DNA from: DASPTH01 sp035623515
Lineage (GTDB): Bacteria; Actinomycetota; Acidimicrobiia; IMCC26256; DASPTH01
Reading direction: 5' to 3'
NCBI GenBank assembly: GCA_035623515.1
Contig: DASPTH010000304.1
Span: forward strand, 1-18,251
Length of the DNA stretch: 18,251 bases
Shown piece after piece: positions 1-8,094 of the stretch. The notes under the pieces are model-generated. The model was not told the origin of the DNA. It was given only the letters and a program-made list of their open reading frames with translations, and searched no databases. Numbering within the stretch: position 1 is the first letter of the stretch; each line of letters opens with the position of its first letter. The position numbers were made by a program, and so were the translations under genes.

Positions 1-75
1 GAGGGCGTTGCGCCGGTCGGGCCAGTCCAGCACCACCACGGCGGCCGGGCCGGCGCGCTCCACGAGGGCTCCCAC
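1..75 (-). CDS. enoyl-CoA hydratase/isomerase family protein (N-terminal fragment)
   Basis: The window contains only the first 25 codons; the gene continues off the left edge. The minus-strand reading ends with VVVLDWPDRRNAL, the typical first strand and 'RP..NAL' turn of crotonase-fold enzymes, which act on acyl-CoA thioesters. The start is taken as GTG at 75 because no upstream in-frame ATG is visible and a GATACT hexamer lies 6 nt before it, which fits a leaderless transcript. It is divergent from the MaoC-like gene at 172, so the two may share control. Fold assignment rests on a short stretch; the exact reaction cannot be told. Confidence 0.55.
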   Translation of the reverse strand, partial: MGALVERAGPAAVVVLDWPDRRNAL

Positions 76-81
76 CGCGGC

Positions 82-87
82 AGTATC
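82..87 (-). promoter_or_regulatory. -10 element of a likely leaderless promoter
   Basis: GATACT read on the minus strand ends 6 nt before the GTG at 75, and no Shine-Dalgarno sequence lies between them. This spacing puts the transcription start at or next to the start codon. No convincing -35 is visible. Confidence 0.35.
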
Positions 88-171
88 GCGCAGCGCGATC
101 GAATGCCCCGAGTGCCTCGAAGCGCGGCGGGCGTTGCTCGACGAGGTTGCGGTAGAGGGAGATGCACGGAC

Positions 172-663
172 ATGACTGATCGCCCGGAGAACATCGCGCC
201 GTTCACCGTCGGCAAGACGTGGGAGGAGATGGAGGTCGGCTCGCGGTACCGCACCGCCCGTCGGACCATCACCGAGACCGACGTCGTGAACTTCATCACG
301 CTGGCGGGGTTCAACGAGCCGTTGTTCTGGGACGCGGCCCACGCGGCCGAGGGCGGCTACGAGGGTCGTCTCTGCCCGGGCGCGCTCACGTACGCGATCG
401 CCGAGGGACTGGTCATCCAGAGTCACGTGCTCTACGGGACCGGTCTCGCGTTCATGGGCATGAACCTCGAGGCGCGGCGACCGGTGGTCGTGGGTGACAC
501 CATCGAGGTCGTGGTCGAGGTCACCGAGGCGCGGCCGTCGAGCACACCGGGCCGCGGTGTCGTCACCGCCACCAATACCGTCTACAACCAGCGGGGCGAG
601 GTGGTGATGGTGTTCACGCCGGTGCGGCTCATCCGCGGCGCCGACTTCGAGGGCGCGTCATGA
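172..663 (+). CDS. MaoC-like (hot-dog fold) dehydratase family protein
   Basis: The product is 163 residues, the usual size of a single-hot-dog MaoC protein; the family hydrates or dehydrates enoyl-/3-hydroxyacyl-CoA in the cytoplasm. The core segment at residues 44-75 (GFNEPLFWD, then RLCPGALTYAIAEG) matches the family hydratase loop and central helix. The ATG at 172 is chosen over an upstream frame opening at 103 because GAGGGAG lies about 10 nt before it. Odd point: the canonical GDxNPxHxD loop reads GFNEPLFWD, so the catalytic Asp and His are both Phe (residues 47 and 52). It may bind acyl-CoA or use other residues. Divergent from a crotonase gene and convergent with the aminoacylase-like gene. 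Confidence 0.85.
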   Translation: MTDRPENIAPFTVGKTWEEMEVGSRYRTARRTITETDVVNFITLAGFNEPLFWDAAHAAEGGYEGRLCPGALTYAIAEGLVIQSHVLYGTGLAFMGMNLEARRPVVVGDTIEVVVEVTEARPSSTPGRGVVTATNTVYNQRGEVVMVFTPVRLIRGADFEGAS

Positions 664-666
664 GTC

Positions 667-689
667 CAGCGCGGCGGCCGCGCGCGCTG
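667..689. terminator. bidirectional hairpin between convergent genes
   Basis: CAGCGCG at 667-673 pairs with CGCGCTG at 683-689 around a GC-rich loop that is itself palindromic. It occupies most of the 31-nt gap between the MaoC-like stop and the aminoacylase-like stop. There is no T run, so intrinsic termination is plausible but unproven. Confidence 0.45.
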
Positions 690-694
690 TGCAA

Positions 695-2383
695 TCAGGC
701 CCGGAGCAGGGCGCCCGGTCGCGCGCCGGTCAGCGTGCCCTCGCGCTGGGTCGGCACCCCGCCGACCACGGTCGCGCGGTAGCCACCCGGGGGGCGCCGG
801 AGTCGGCGTGCACCACCCGGGAGATCGTCGATCATCGTCGGTTCGGCCCAGTCGAGCTCCTCGAGCGCGAACACGACGAGGTCGCCGGCGCCACCGGGCG
901 TGACCGTTCCACGGTCCCGGAAGCCGAACAGGTCGGCGGCGCGGCCCGTGATCTGGTGCACGGCCGCCTCGATCGTGAGGTCACCCCGGTCGCGTACGTG
1001 ACGAGTCAGCAGGAGCGTCGAGTCGCCGGTGCCGCACATCATCTGCACGTGCGCGCCGGCATCGCTGTTCGACACGACGCCGGCCGGGTGCGTCAGCAGC
1101 CGAGCCACGCCGTCCGGGTCGCTGTTCGCCACGCCGGTCGCGACCACGCCCGGCCGAAGGTCGTTCTCGAGCACCCAGTCGGCGAGGACGTCGGACGGAT
1201 GGCCACCGCGCGCTTCGCACAGGTCGGCGAACGTGCGGCCCACCCAACGCTCGAGCGTCCGGTCGGTCACGGAGACGAGCACGATGTTGGCGGGCCTCCG
1301 GTGCTCGATCATGGTGAACGGCACGGTGTCCCAGTCGTCTCGCGCACGGGCCCGCCACGCCGCGTCGCCGAGGAACCGGCGTTTCTCGTCGGGCGGCGCC
1401 TGCAGGACGGCGTGCCAGGTGTGCTCCATCAAGTAGAACGACATCCCGCCGTCCCAGTTGACCTCGATGTCGAGCTGGCGCGGAGAGACCTGCGGGATCG
1501 TCGCGACCCCGTCGGCCTGGAGCTCGGATGCGAGATCCATCAACGACGGCGCGTACTCGGGGCGACGGTCGTCGTCGAACACGTTGATCCATGTCTGCGT
1601 GAGGTCGAGGCCGCGGCTCAGCTCGGCGACCCGACGGACGTCGCGCGTCAGGTACTTCGGGACGGTGCTCGGGATGAACTGGAGGACCCGGCGCTGCCGA
1701 GCGAGGACCTCGAAGAGCGCGCGGAGTTCGTCGTCCTCGGCTTTGCGGCTCGGGACGAGGCGCTTGTTGCGGTCGGTGTCGAATCCCAGTGAGGTCGACA
1801 GCCCGAACGCGCCCGCCTCCATGCAGGAGTCCAGCACCTCGGCCATTCGCGCGATCTCGTCCGCGGTGGCGGGACGCTCCCACGCGTTGTCGCCCATCAC
1901 GTAGATCCGGAGGACGGAGTGCCCGACGAGGCCCGCGACGTTCAGTGCGTAGCTTCGTGACCGCACCGTGTCCGCGTACTCGCCGTAGGTCTCCCACGAC
2001 CAGGGGATCTCGTTCGCCAGGAGCTCGACCGGGAGATCCTCGATGTAGCCGAAGACGTCGCAGACCTCGTCGACGTCGGTCGCGCGAACCGGCGCGAGCG
2101 ACAGGCCGCAGTTCCCGAACAACACCGTGGTGACGCCGTGCTGCGGCAACGGGTCACACGTCGGGTCCCAGAACAGAGAAGGATCGAGGTGGGTGTGCGT
2201 CTCGAGGAAGCCGGGGGTGACGAACGCGCCCGACGCGTCGAGCTCGACCTCGCCGTGTGGCTCGAGTCGGCGGTCGACGTCGGTCACGAGTCCGTCGCGG
2301 ATCCGCACGTCCGCTTCGCGACCGGGCGCCCCGGTGCCGTCGACGACCGTCCCACCCCGCACGAGGAGATCACGTTCGCGCAC
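695..2383 (-). CDS. D-aminoacylase-like amidohydrolase family protein
   Basis: A 562-residue TIM-barrel amidohydrolase of the N-acyl-D-amino-acid deacylase group. The small beta-sandwich start (LLVRGGTVVDGTGAPG) is followed by the metal motif THTHLDP (His63, His65), GNCG with the candidate bridging Cys92, and NSDAGAH with the catalytic Asp. Two further ligands expected in characterised D-aminoacylases look replaced: the usual THMR region reads LQFIPS and the usual SHLK region reads QTWINV, so the site is probably mononuclear or altered. The start is GTG 2383, with GAGGGA 6 nt upstream and the typical family N-terminus. An in-frame ATG at 2440 overlaps the crotonase stop (ATGA) and would add 19 residues. 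Co-transcribed with the crotonase; substrate unknown. Confidence 0.85.
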   Translation of the reverse strand: MRERDLLVRGGTVVDGTGAPGREADVRIRDGLVTDVDRRLEPHGEVELDASGAFVTPGFLETHTHLDPSLFWDPTCDPLPQHGVTTVLFGNCGLSLAPVRATDVDEVCDVFGYIEDLPVELLANEIPWSWETYGEYADTVRSRSYALNVAGLVGHSVLRIYVMGDNAWERPATADEIARMAEVLDSCMEAGAFGLSTSLGFDTDRNKRLVPSRKAEDDELRALFEVLARQRRVLQFIPSTVPKYLTRDVRRVAELSRGLDLTQTWINVFDDDRRPEYAPSLMDLASELQADGVATIPQVSPRQLDIEVNWDGGMSFYLMEHTWHAVLQAPPDEKRRFLGDAAWRARARDDWDTVPFTMIEHRRPANIVLVSVTDRTLERWVGRTFADLCEARGGHPSDVLADWVLENDLRPGVVATGVANSDPDGVARLLTHPAGVVSNSDAGAHVQMMCGTGDSTLLLTRHVRDRGDLTIEAAVHQITGRAADLFGFRDRGTVTPGGAGDLVVFALEELDWAEPTMIDDLPGGARRLRRPPGGYRATVVGGVPTQREGTLTGARPGALLRA

Positions 2384-2436
2384 GGTCGTTCCCTCGGTCG
2401 GTGCCTTCACCGATTGTGAACGCGCACCTCGCGCGC

Positions 2437-3240
2437 TCATCGAATGCGTGGCCGGGGCCGCTCGGTCGTGTTCCGGTCGACCTGCGCCTCGCCGACGGGA
2501 TTGCCGATCTGCACGTACATCATCCCGACCTCGATGGCGGCCCTCCGGGTGAAGTCGAGCGACTGCCAGATCGCCTTCACCGTGCCCTGCGTCGCCACGG
2601 TGGGCTTGGCCGCGATGCCGGACGCGATCTCGTGAGCACGGCCCCACAGCGCGCCACGGGGCACGACCTCCGAGACGAGACCGATCTCGCGTGCCCGCTC
2701 GGCCGACATCCGCTCGTCGAGTCCCGTGAGCGCCCAGCGCAGCACTTCACCGAGGGGAATACGCCACCGGAGGCCGACTGGTTCCAGCGACGACGTCATG
2801 CCGTACGTCACGTGCGGATCGAAGAACGTGGCGTCATCGGCCGCGATGACGATGTCGGATTCGTTGATCCAATAGAACGCGCCCCCGGCGACCATGCCGT
2901 GCACCGCGCACACGATCGGCTTCCAACACTCGTTCTGCTTGGGCGCGAGGGTGACCCCGGGATCCTCGGCGACGAAGGGGTTCGCCGGCGCGCCGACGTG
3001 CTCGCCCCGCTTCAGGAGATCCGCGCGCTCGGTGGCGTCGATCCCCGTCGAGAAGGCGCGGTCACCCGCGGCCCGCAACACGACCGCGTGCACATCGTCG
3101 TCGCGTTGAACGTCCTGCCACAGGCGCTCGAAGTCGGCGCGCATCGCCATGTTGAACGCGTTCAGCTTGTCGGGACGATTGAGCGTGACGGTCGCAACAT
3201 GATCGCTCCCGAGCTCGTACAGAATCGTCTCGTACGGCAT
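2437..3240 (-). CDS. enoyl-CoA hydratase/isomerase family protein, atypical active site
   Basis: A 267-residue crotonase-fold protein of normal length. It shows the N-terminal VATVTLNRPDKLNAF, the first oxyanion-hole strand at residues 58-68 (GDRAFSTGID) and the second at 117-121 (VAGGA). The two positions that carry catalytic glutamates in enoyl-CoA hydratase are Tyr123 and His143, so ordinary water addition is unlikely; isomerase, hydrolase or another acyl-CoA reaction is possible. The ATG at 3240 gives the family-typical start. No Shine-Dalgarno is seen, but TACAGT lies 7 nt upstream, fitting a leaderless transcript. Its stop overlaps a possible ATG of the aminoacylase-like gene, so the two are likely one operon, divergent from the acyl-CoA ligase. 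Confidence 0.9.
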   Translation of the reverse strand: MPYETILYELGSDHVATVTLNRPDKLNAFNMAMRADFERLWQDVQRDDDVHAVVLRAAGDRAFSTGIDATERADLLKRGEHVGAPANPFVAEDPGVTLAPKQNECWKPIVCAVHGMVAGGAFYWINESDIVIAADDATFFDPHVTYGMTSSLEPVGLRWRIPLGEVLRWALTGLDERMSAERAREIGLVSEVVPRGALWGRAHEIASGIAAKPTVATQGTVKAIWQSLDFTRRAAIEVGMMYVQIGNPVGEAQVDRNTTERPRPRIR

Positions 3241-3247
3241 TCGGGTG

Positions 3248-3253
3248 ACTGTA
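3248..3253 (-). promoter_or_regulatory. -10 element of a likely leaderless promoter
   Basis: TACAGT on the minus strand ends 7 nt before the crotonase ATG at 3240. The intervening sequence has no ribosome-binding site (it holds CCTCC, the anti-SD sense, further up). A -35 is not obvious. Confidence 0.4.
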
Positions 3254-3361
3254 CAACAGGAGGTTCGCGCGCCCTTCTCACCGCGAAGTCTGCGACGTAC
3301 GGACGTCTCGGGACGGAACTCGTACCATGTCTCCTCGAAGGTGCTTCGTCGAGGAGGAAAC

Positions 3362-5062
3362 ATGGCGGGAACGCGTGTCACGATCGCGGCCCGGTCCTTG
3401 TTGCCACCCTTCCCACCCACGCTGCCCGGGGTCCTCGCGCGCGCGGTCGCACGCGACCCCGACCGCGACTTCCTCGTCTGCGGCCCCGAGAGACTGACGT
3501 ATCACGACGCAGACGAGGCGTCGGCACGGCTGGCTCGGGGACTTCTCGCGCTGGGCGTGGGCAAGGGCACTCGCGTCGGCCTGATCATGCCCAACTCGCC
3601 GGACTGGGTGGTCTGCTTCCTCGCCGCCGCGCGCATCGGTGCCCTCACGGTGCCGATCAGCACCTTCTACCAGGGCCCCGAGCTGAGATGGGTGCTCGAG
3701 CACTCCGATGTGCACACGCTGCTCACGGTCGACCGCTTCCTCAACCACGACTACGTGGAGCGTCTTCGCGGGGTGCTCGCTGTCACTCCCGAGCCGGATC
3801 ACGCGCTGTTCGTCGACGCGATCCCGCATCTTCGCCACATCGTGACGTGGGGCGAGACGACGTTGCCCGGGGCGAAGCGAGGTCCCGACGACCTGTTCCG
3901 CCTGGCCGATGCGAACCCCCGTCTCGACCGCGCGTTTCTCGCCGCCGTGGAGGCCACGGTTGCTCCCGCAGACGATCTCATGGTCGTCTATACGTCCGGA
4001 AGTACGCTCGAGCCGAAGGCGGTGGTGCACACGCATTCGAGCGCGATCAGCCTGAGCTACGCACTGCAGAACTCTGGCTGGAGCGACATTCGCGCCGGAG
4101 ATCGCGTGTACAGCACGGCTCCCTTCTTCTGGATCGGCGGCCACAGCTCCTATCTGATGCCGTGCATGTTCACGAACGCGTGCGTGGTCATGGCGCCGTC
4201 TCCCGACGTCGACGACGTCATCGACACGCTGTGCCGCGAACAGGTCACGACCGTGTTGGCCACCACGGCGGTCCTCGCCGATGTCGAGGACCGAGCAGCT
4301 CGCCGTGGCATCACCCTCCCGGCGCTCCGGCTCCGGACTCATCAGCACGACGACGCCGGCGAGCCGATACCTCCGGACTTGGTCCCGAACACCATCGGGA
4401 TGACGGAGACCTTCGGGCCTCACGGTGTCGAGCCCCTCGGTACCCGACTGCCGCGGGACAAGGCCGGCGCGTTCGCTCGCTCGATTCCGGGGGTCGAGCG
4501 CAAGATCGTCGATCCGGTGACCGGGCAGGAGTGCGCGCCGGGAGAGCCGGGTGAGCTCTATGTGCGCGGCTTCTCGCTCATGCGGGGCTTCTACAAGCGC
4601 CTGCGCGAAGAGACCTTCGACGCCGACGGGTTCTACCCAACCGGTGATCGTTGCCGGATCGATGCCGACGGTTACCTGTACTTCGAAGGACGCTACGGCG
4701 ACATGATCAAGACCAGCGGCGCCAACGTGAGCTGCCGCGAGGTCGAGGCCGTGCTCGAGCGGTGCGCCGAAGTCCGCGAGGCGGCCGTGTTCGGGGTTCC
4801 CGATCCCGTCCGCGGAGAAGCGGTCGTGGCCGTCGTCGTCCCCACCACCGGCACCGACATCGACGAGAACGAGCTGCTCCCCCAGCTCCGGAAACAGCTC
4901 TCACACTTCAAGGTCCCACACCACGTGTTCGCGATCGAGTTCCACGAAATTCCACGCACGCACACGGGCAAGATCAGCAAGCGCGAGCTGAGGTCGCTCG
5001 TGCTCGACCGCTGGGATCACCTGTCGGTGGGTGGCGTTCGCGACTCCCAGCCGAGTCGTTGA
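3362..5062 (+). CDS. AMP-forming acyl-CoA synthetase/ligase
   Basis: A 566-residue class I adenylate-forming enzyme, which activates a carboxylic acid with ATP to the acyl-AMP and then to the CoA thioester. The motifs are in order: A3 YTSGSTLEPKAVVHTH (210-225), A5 GMTETFG (346-352), TGD (427-429), the hinge/A8 segment GRYGDMIKTSGANVS (443-457), and the A10 lysine in THTGKISK (K537). A3 is slightly off consensus (STLEPKA instead of TTGxPKG). GAGGAGGAAAC directly before ATG 3362 is a strong ribosome-binding site. It is divergent from the crotonase/aminoacylase pair and probably feeds CoA thioesters to the surrounding pathway. The chain length or aromatic nature of the acid cannot be read from the sequence. 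Confidence 0.93.
   Translation: MAGTRVTIAARSLLPPFPPTLPGVLARAVARDPDRDFLVCGPERLTYHDADEASARLARGLLALGVGKGTRVGLIMPNSPDWVVCFLAAARIGALTVPISTFYQGPELRWVLEHSDVHTLLTVDRFLNHDYVERLRGVLAVTPEPDHALFVDAIPHLRHIVTWGETTLPGAKRGPDDLFRLADANPRLDRAFLAAVEATVAPADDLMVVYTSGSTLEPKAVVHTHSSAISLSYALQNSGWSDIRAGDRVYSTAPFFWIGGHSSYLMPCMFTNACVVMAPSPDVDDVIDTLCREQVTTVLATTAVLADVEDRAARRGITLPALRLRTHQHDDAGEPIPPDLVPNTIGMTETFGPHGVEPLGTRLPRDKAGAFARSIPGVERKIVDPVTGQECAPGEPGELYVRGFSLMRGFYKRLREETFDADGFYPTGDRCRIDADGYLYFEGRYGDMIKTSGANVSCREVEAVLERCAEVREAAVFGVPDPVRGEAVVAVVVPTTGTDIDENELLPQLRKQLSHFKVPHHVFAIEFHEIPRTHTGKISKRELRSLVLDRWDHLSVGGVRDSQPSR
5041..5058. terminator. hairpin at the convergent ligase/amidohydrolase junction
   Basis: CGACTC, a 6-nt CCAGCC loop, then GAGTCG form a perfect 6-bp stem inside the last codons of the ligase gene, just before the 16-nt gap to the convergent amidohydrolase stop. 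It is short and without a T run, so it is a weak candidate. Confidence 0.3.
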
Positions 5063-5078
5063 CCGGTTGCCTCCGCGC

Positions 5079-6299
5079 CTACGAGCTGATGCCGAAGTAG
5101 CGATCGAGTCCGTAGACTCGGATCGCGTTCTCGCGAGTGATCTGGCGGGTCTCGCTCTCGGTCAAGCCCGCCTCCGAGACCAGTTTCGACAGCACATCGC
5201 GCGAGTGCGGATACGTCGAGTCACTGTGCGGGAAGTCGGTTTCGACCATGATCTGCTCGGTGCCGATCGCGTGGCGATTCACGAGACCCTCGAGGTCGTC
5301 GAAGATGCACCCGAACACCCTCCCGGGTATCGCGCTACTCGGCAGTTGCTTCGCCCGCCGAGCTCTCTTCTCTTTCCGTTCGGGACTCTTCTTCCACGTG
5401 TTGTCGATCCGCTGAACGACGAAGGGCATCCAGCCCACCTGGCCCTCCGACAACACGATCTTGAGCCGGCCGAAGTCCTCGAGGAGGCCCGAGTAGAGCC
5501 AGTCGCTGAATGCAAGCTGCGAGTTGACGAACAGGAAGCACACCGCCATGTCTCGGGGTGCGTCGGCGGCAGTCGTCACCGATTTCGACGACGAGCCGAC
5601 ATGGAGGTTCAGCACCGTGTCGGTCTCCTCACATGCCGCGAACAGCGGGTCCCAGTAGCTCGAGAAGATGCTCGGGAGTCCGAGGCCCGGCGGTGCCTCG
5701 GGGAACGTGACCGCGTGTGCACCCTTCGCCGCGCAGCGACGCACCTCCGCCGCCGCCAGGTGGACGTCCCACAACGGAACGATGGTCAACGGAACGAGGC
5801 GGGCCGGTCGCTCGGCGCCGCACCATTCGTCGATCATCCAGTCGTTGTACGCCTTCACGCACAGCAGAGCCAGATCCTTGTCCTTGCGGTCGAGAAAGAT
5901 CTGTCCGCAGAAGCGGATCATGTTGGGGAAGCAGATCGACACGTCGGTGTGATTGCGCTCCATCGCGCGCAGTCGCTCTTCGCGTTGATAGGCACCGGGA
6001 AGCATGTCGTCGTAGGTGATCGGGCGCTGAGGATCCTCGTGCACGTAGCCCGCCTGGACGAAGCCGCGCTGCAGCACCCACACCAGGTCGTCGTAGTACC
6101 ACACGTCTGCCCATTCGGCGTCCTGGCCGCCGAGACTCCATCGGGCGGTCAAGTCGTCCCAACCGAGCACGCCTCGTTCGCGGCGGACGTGTGGCCCGTG
6201 CTCGCGCAGCCGGCTCGGCAGGCGCGACGTCCAGATTTCGGCAGGTTCCATCACGTGATCGTCGACCGAGACGAGACGGGGCAGACCGTCCGCAGTCAT
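5079..6299 (-). CDS. metal-dependent amidohydrolase (amidohydrolase_2, ACMSD-like)
   Basis: A 406-residue TIM-barrel protein of the family that includes ACMSD and aromatic-acid decarboxylases/hydrolases. Visible metal and active-site elements are DDHVMEP at 13-19 (the DxH motif with Glu18), LHVG with His233, and ETDFPHSDSTYP with Asp355, a signature widespread in actinobacterial catabolic clusters. ATG 6299 is preferred because the protein then opens with LVSVDDH as in relatives and GGGTGA lies upstream; an earlier in-frame start at 6407 would overlap the aldolase gene. It lies 28 nt after the class II aldolase stop, so the two are probably co-transcribed. Whether it hydrolyses or decarboxylates its substrate is not visible. 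Confidence 0.9.
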   Translation of the reverse strand: MTADGLPRLVSVDDHVMEPAEIWTSRLPSRLREHGPHVRRERGVLGWDDLTARWSLGGQDAEWADVWYYDDLVWVLQRGFVQAGYVHEDPQRPITYDDMLPGAYQREERLRAMERNHTDVSICFPNMIRFCGQIFLDRKDKDLALLCVKAYNDWMIDEWCGAERPARLVPLTIVPLWDVHLAAAEVRRCAAKGAHAVTFPEAPPGLGLPSIFSSYWDPLFAACEETDTVLNLHVGSSSKSVTTAADAPRDMAVCFLFVNSQLAFSDWLYSGLLEDFGRLKIVLSEGQVGWMPFVVQRIDNTWKKSPERKEKRARRAKQLPSSAIPGRVFGCIFDDLEGLVNRHAIGTEQIMVETDFPHSDSTYPHSRDVLSKLVSEAGLTESETRQITRENAIRVYGLDRYFGISS

Positions 6300-6327
6300 C
6301 GGCGCGTGGTCACCCGGCGGGCTCGGG

Positions 6328-7077
6328 TCAATCGAGAACCGACGGGTCACGCCGCAGCTCGGCGCGTGCCATGGCCTCGAAGAACTGGGGCCAGCCTCCT
6401 TTGGCATTCATCCGCCGGGCCAGGGCCTCTGCGACGTCGGCGCGCAGCGGGGTGCCACCCCCGAGCGCCTCGACTCGCCACGCGAGCCGGGCACGATGCT
6501 CGAGCGACACGCACCGCAAGTGCGCCTCCTCGATGGACTCCGCGAGCACCAACACACCGTGGTTCGACAAGAGCGCCGTCGACGACGTACCCATGCTCTG
6601 CACGTTCGCGAGGGCCAACACCGGATCGTTGACGCCTCCCTCGTACTCCTCGTAGAGGACGAGGTCGTCGTCGACGAACGCCGAGAGCTGGTCGTAGATG
6701 GGTGGGACCCGGTGAGCGGCGGCCCAGACCGTGCTCCACTGCGGATGATGGTGCACTGCCACCGCGGCGTCGGCGCGCTCGCGGTGGACCACGAGATGCA
6801 GGGCGATCGCCGTGGTCACCGGCCACTCACCTTCGACGAGTACCCCATCACGATCGATGCGGATGACGTCCGAGCTGCGCACCTCGTCCCAACGCAATCC
6901 GTACGGACTGGCGAACAACGTTCCGTCGTCGAGCCGCATCGTGATGTGGCCCGCGATCCGGTCGTCGTACCCTTCCCGCCAGAGCATCCGATGCAGGAGC
7001 GCGAAGCGATCGCGTTGCGACAACTCCGAAAGGCCGAACCGCTCGGCTCGTTCGATCTCGACGCGGGTCGTGGCCAC
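6328..7077 (-). CDS. class II aldolase/adducin family protein
   Basis: A 249-residue zinc-dependent class II aldolase/adducin-fold protein. The zinc site is seen as VHHHPQ (His109 and His111) plus NHG (His173), with the family N-terminal segment AGHITMR at 42-48. The catalytic Glu of L-fuculose-phosphate aldolase aligns with Ala91 (PVTTAIALH), so retro-aldol chemistry on a sugar phosphate is doubtful; related proteins act as decarboxylases, epimerases or non-enzymes. GTG 7077 is chosen because GGGGGAG lies 6 nt upstream. It is the first gene of a likely two-gene unit with the amidohydrolase downstream, driven by the promoter at 7137-7165. Confidence 0.9.
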   Translation of the reverse strand: MATTRVEIERAERFGLSELSQRDRFALLHRMLWREGYDDRIAGHITMRLDDGTLFASPYGLRWDEVRSSDVIRIDRDGVLVEGEWPVTTAIALHLVVHRERADAAVAVHHHPQWSTVWAAAHRVPPIYDQLSAFVDDDLVLYEEYEGGVNDPVLALANVQSMGTSSTALLSNHGVLVLAESIEEAHLRCVSLEHRARLAWRVEALGGGTPLRADVAEALARRMNAKGGWPQFFEAMARAELRRDPSVLD

Positions 7078-7136
7078 GGAAATCTCCCCCTGCTGGCGGC
7101 ACGTCGGCCCACGGAGGGTGCTTGCTTTTGGGCGTC

Positions 7137-7165
7137 TGCCTAACACGGGGCTCCGGCGTTGTCAA
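7137..7165 (-). promoter_or_regulatory. sigma70-type promoter for the aldolase-amidohydrolase unit
   Basis: On the minus strand a perfect -35 TTGACA (7165-7160) is followed after 17 nt by TAGGCA (7142-7137) as -10. Transcription would begin near 7130, leaving a leader of about 50 nt that ends in the strong ribosome-binding site of the GTG at 7077. This is the best consensus promoter I see in the window. Confidence 0.55.
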
Positions 7166-7186
7166 GCGAGCCGCTCGGGCTGGTGT

Positions 7187-7987
7187 TCAGAGGCCCAGTT
7201 CGGCGAACAGATCCGGCGCGCGCACGACGCCGCCCGTGTAGCGCATGGCGTGGTCCGAATCCGCGAGGTGGGCGACAACCCGCGCCGGCACCGACATCGG
7301 GATGGCACCGGTCGCGTCGTACCCGCCGCGCTCCTCCATCATCGCCACGAATTCCGTGCGTACGAAGCCGGGCTCGACCGTGATCACCGCGATCCCGTGC
7401 TCGTACAGCTGTGCGGCGAGGACGTTACCCATGCGGTTGAGCGCAGCCTTCGACGCCGCGTAGGCCAACGGGCCCGTGCGGCCAAAATCGTGCAGTGAGT
7501 CCGGGTCGACGCGTTGACTTTCCGCAGCCCGTGACGTGATGTTCACGACGACGCCGCCACCCTGGTCACGCATGCGTGGCGCCAACGCCTTGACGAGGGT
7601 GAACGGCGCATGCACGTTGGTGGCGAACTGCAGCTCCCACTCGTCGCGGCTCATCTCCCACACGGATTGTGCGAGGGCGCGCCCGCTGGTGTACGCGGCG
7701 TTGTTGACCAGCACGTCCACCCGTCCCCATTGTGAGACGGCCCGGTCCGCGAGCGCGTCGAGTTCTTCCGCCTTCGTGACGTCGGTGGGCACCGCGAGCG
7801 CACGACGGCCCAGCGCCTGGATCTCACCCACGGTCTCGCCGATCGTGCCGGGTAACCGCCGGCGCGTGTCGACGGTGCGCGCCGCCACCACTACATCGGC
7901 ACCCTGGCGCGCGAGCTCGATCGCGATCGCCTTACCGATCCCCCGGCTCGCACCCGTCACCAACGCGACCTTGTCGTGCAACCCCAA
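7187..7987 (-). CDS. SDR family NAD(P)-dependent oxidoreductase
   Basis: A 266-residue classical short-chain dehydrogenase/reductase. It has the Rossmann motif TGASRGIG at 11-18, NNAAY at 95-99 (NNAG variant), and the catalytic set Asn124, Ser152, Tyr176 and Lys180 (YAASK), plus EPGFVRTE after strand 6. An Arg after strand 2 (VVVAART) suggests NADP(H) preference. The start is TTG 7987: GGAGGGAG sits 7 nt before it and the protein then begins xGLHDKVALVTG like most family members. An ATG at 8017 (10 residues longer) and the open frame from 8050 are possible but poorly supported. It lies 110 nt upstream of the aldolase, same strand, and is divergent from the VOC gene. Confidence 0.9.
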   Translation of the reverse strand: MGLHDKVALVTGASRGIGKAIAIELARQGADVVVAARTVDTRRRLPGTIGETVGEIQALGRRALAVPTDVTKAEELDALADRAVSQWGRVDVLVNNAAYTSGRALAQSVWEMSRDEWELQFATNVHAPFTLVKALAPRMRDQGGGVVVNITSRAAESQRVDPDSLHDFGRTGPLAYAASKAALNRMGNVLAAQLYEHGIAVITVEPGFVRTEFVAMMEERGGYDATGAIPMSVPARVVAHLADSDHAMRYTGGVVRAPDLFAELGL

Positions 7988-8029
7988 CAGCAGGCTCCCT
8001 CCGCTCGGCAACCCCATCTTCTCAGGTGT

Positions 8030-8045
8030 CCATGACTTCTCATGG
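8030..8045. promoter_or_regulatory. 16-bp palindrome between divergent SDR and VOC genes
   Basis: CCATGA, a 4-nt CTTC spacer and TCATGG form a perfect inverted repeat in the space between the two divergent start sites. Its position fits a repressor operator, but no regulator gene is near and a 6-bp arm can occur by chance. Confidence 0.3.
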
Positions 8046-8094
8046 TTCACCGAGGGTGTGCGATCGTGGTAGGAGCGCGAACCGAGGAGGGAAC

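Noticed and set aside
2257..4554. A 765-codon open frame on the plus strand
   Set aside because: It crosses the crotonase gene antisense and the ligase gene in another frame. Its protein is Arg/His-rich without any domain, typical of a GC-rich shadow frame.
5031..6632. A 533-codon plus-strand open frame
   Set aside because: It is antisense to the amidohydrolase and part of the aldolase, both with full family motifs; no domain is visible in the antisense product.
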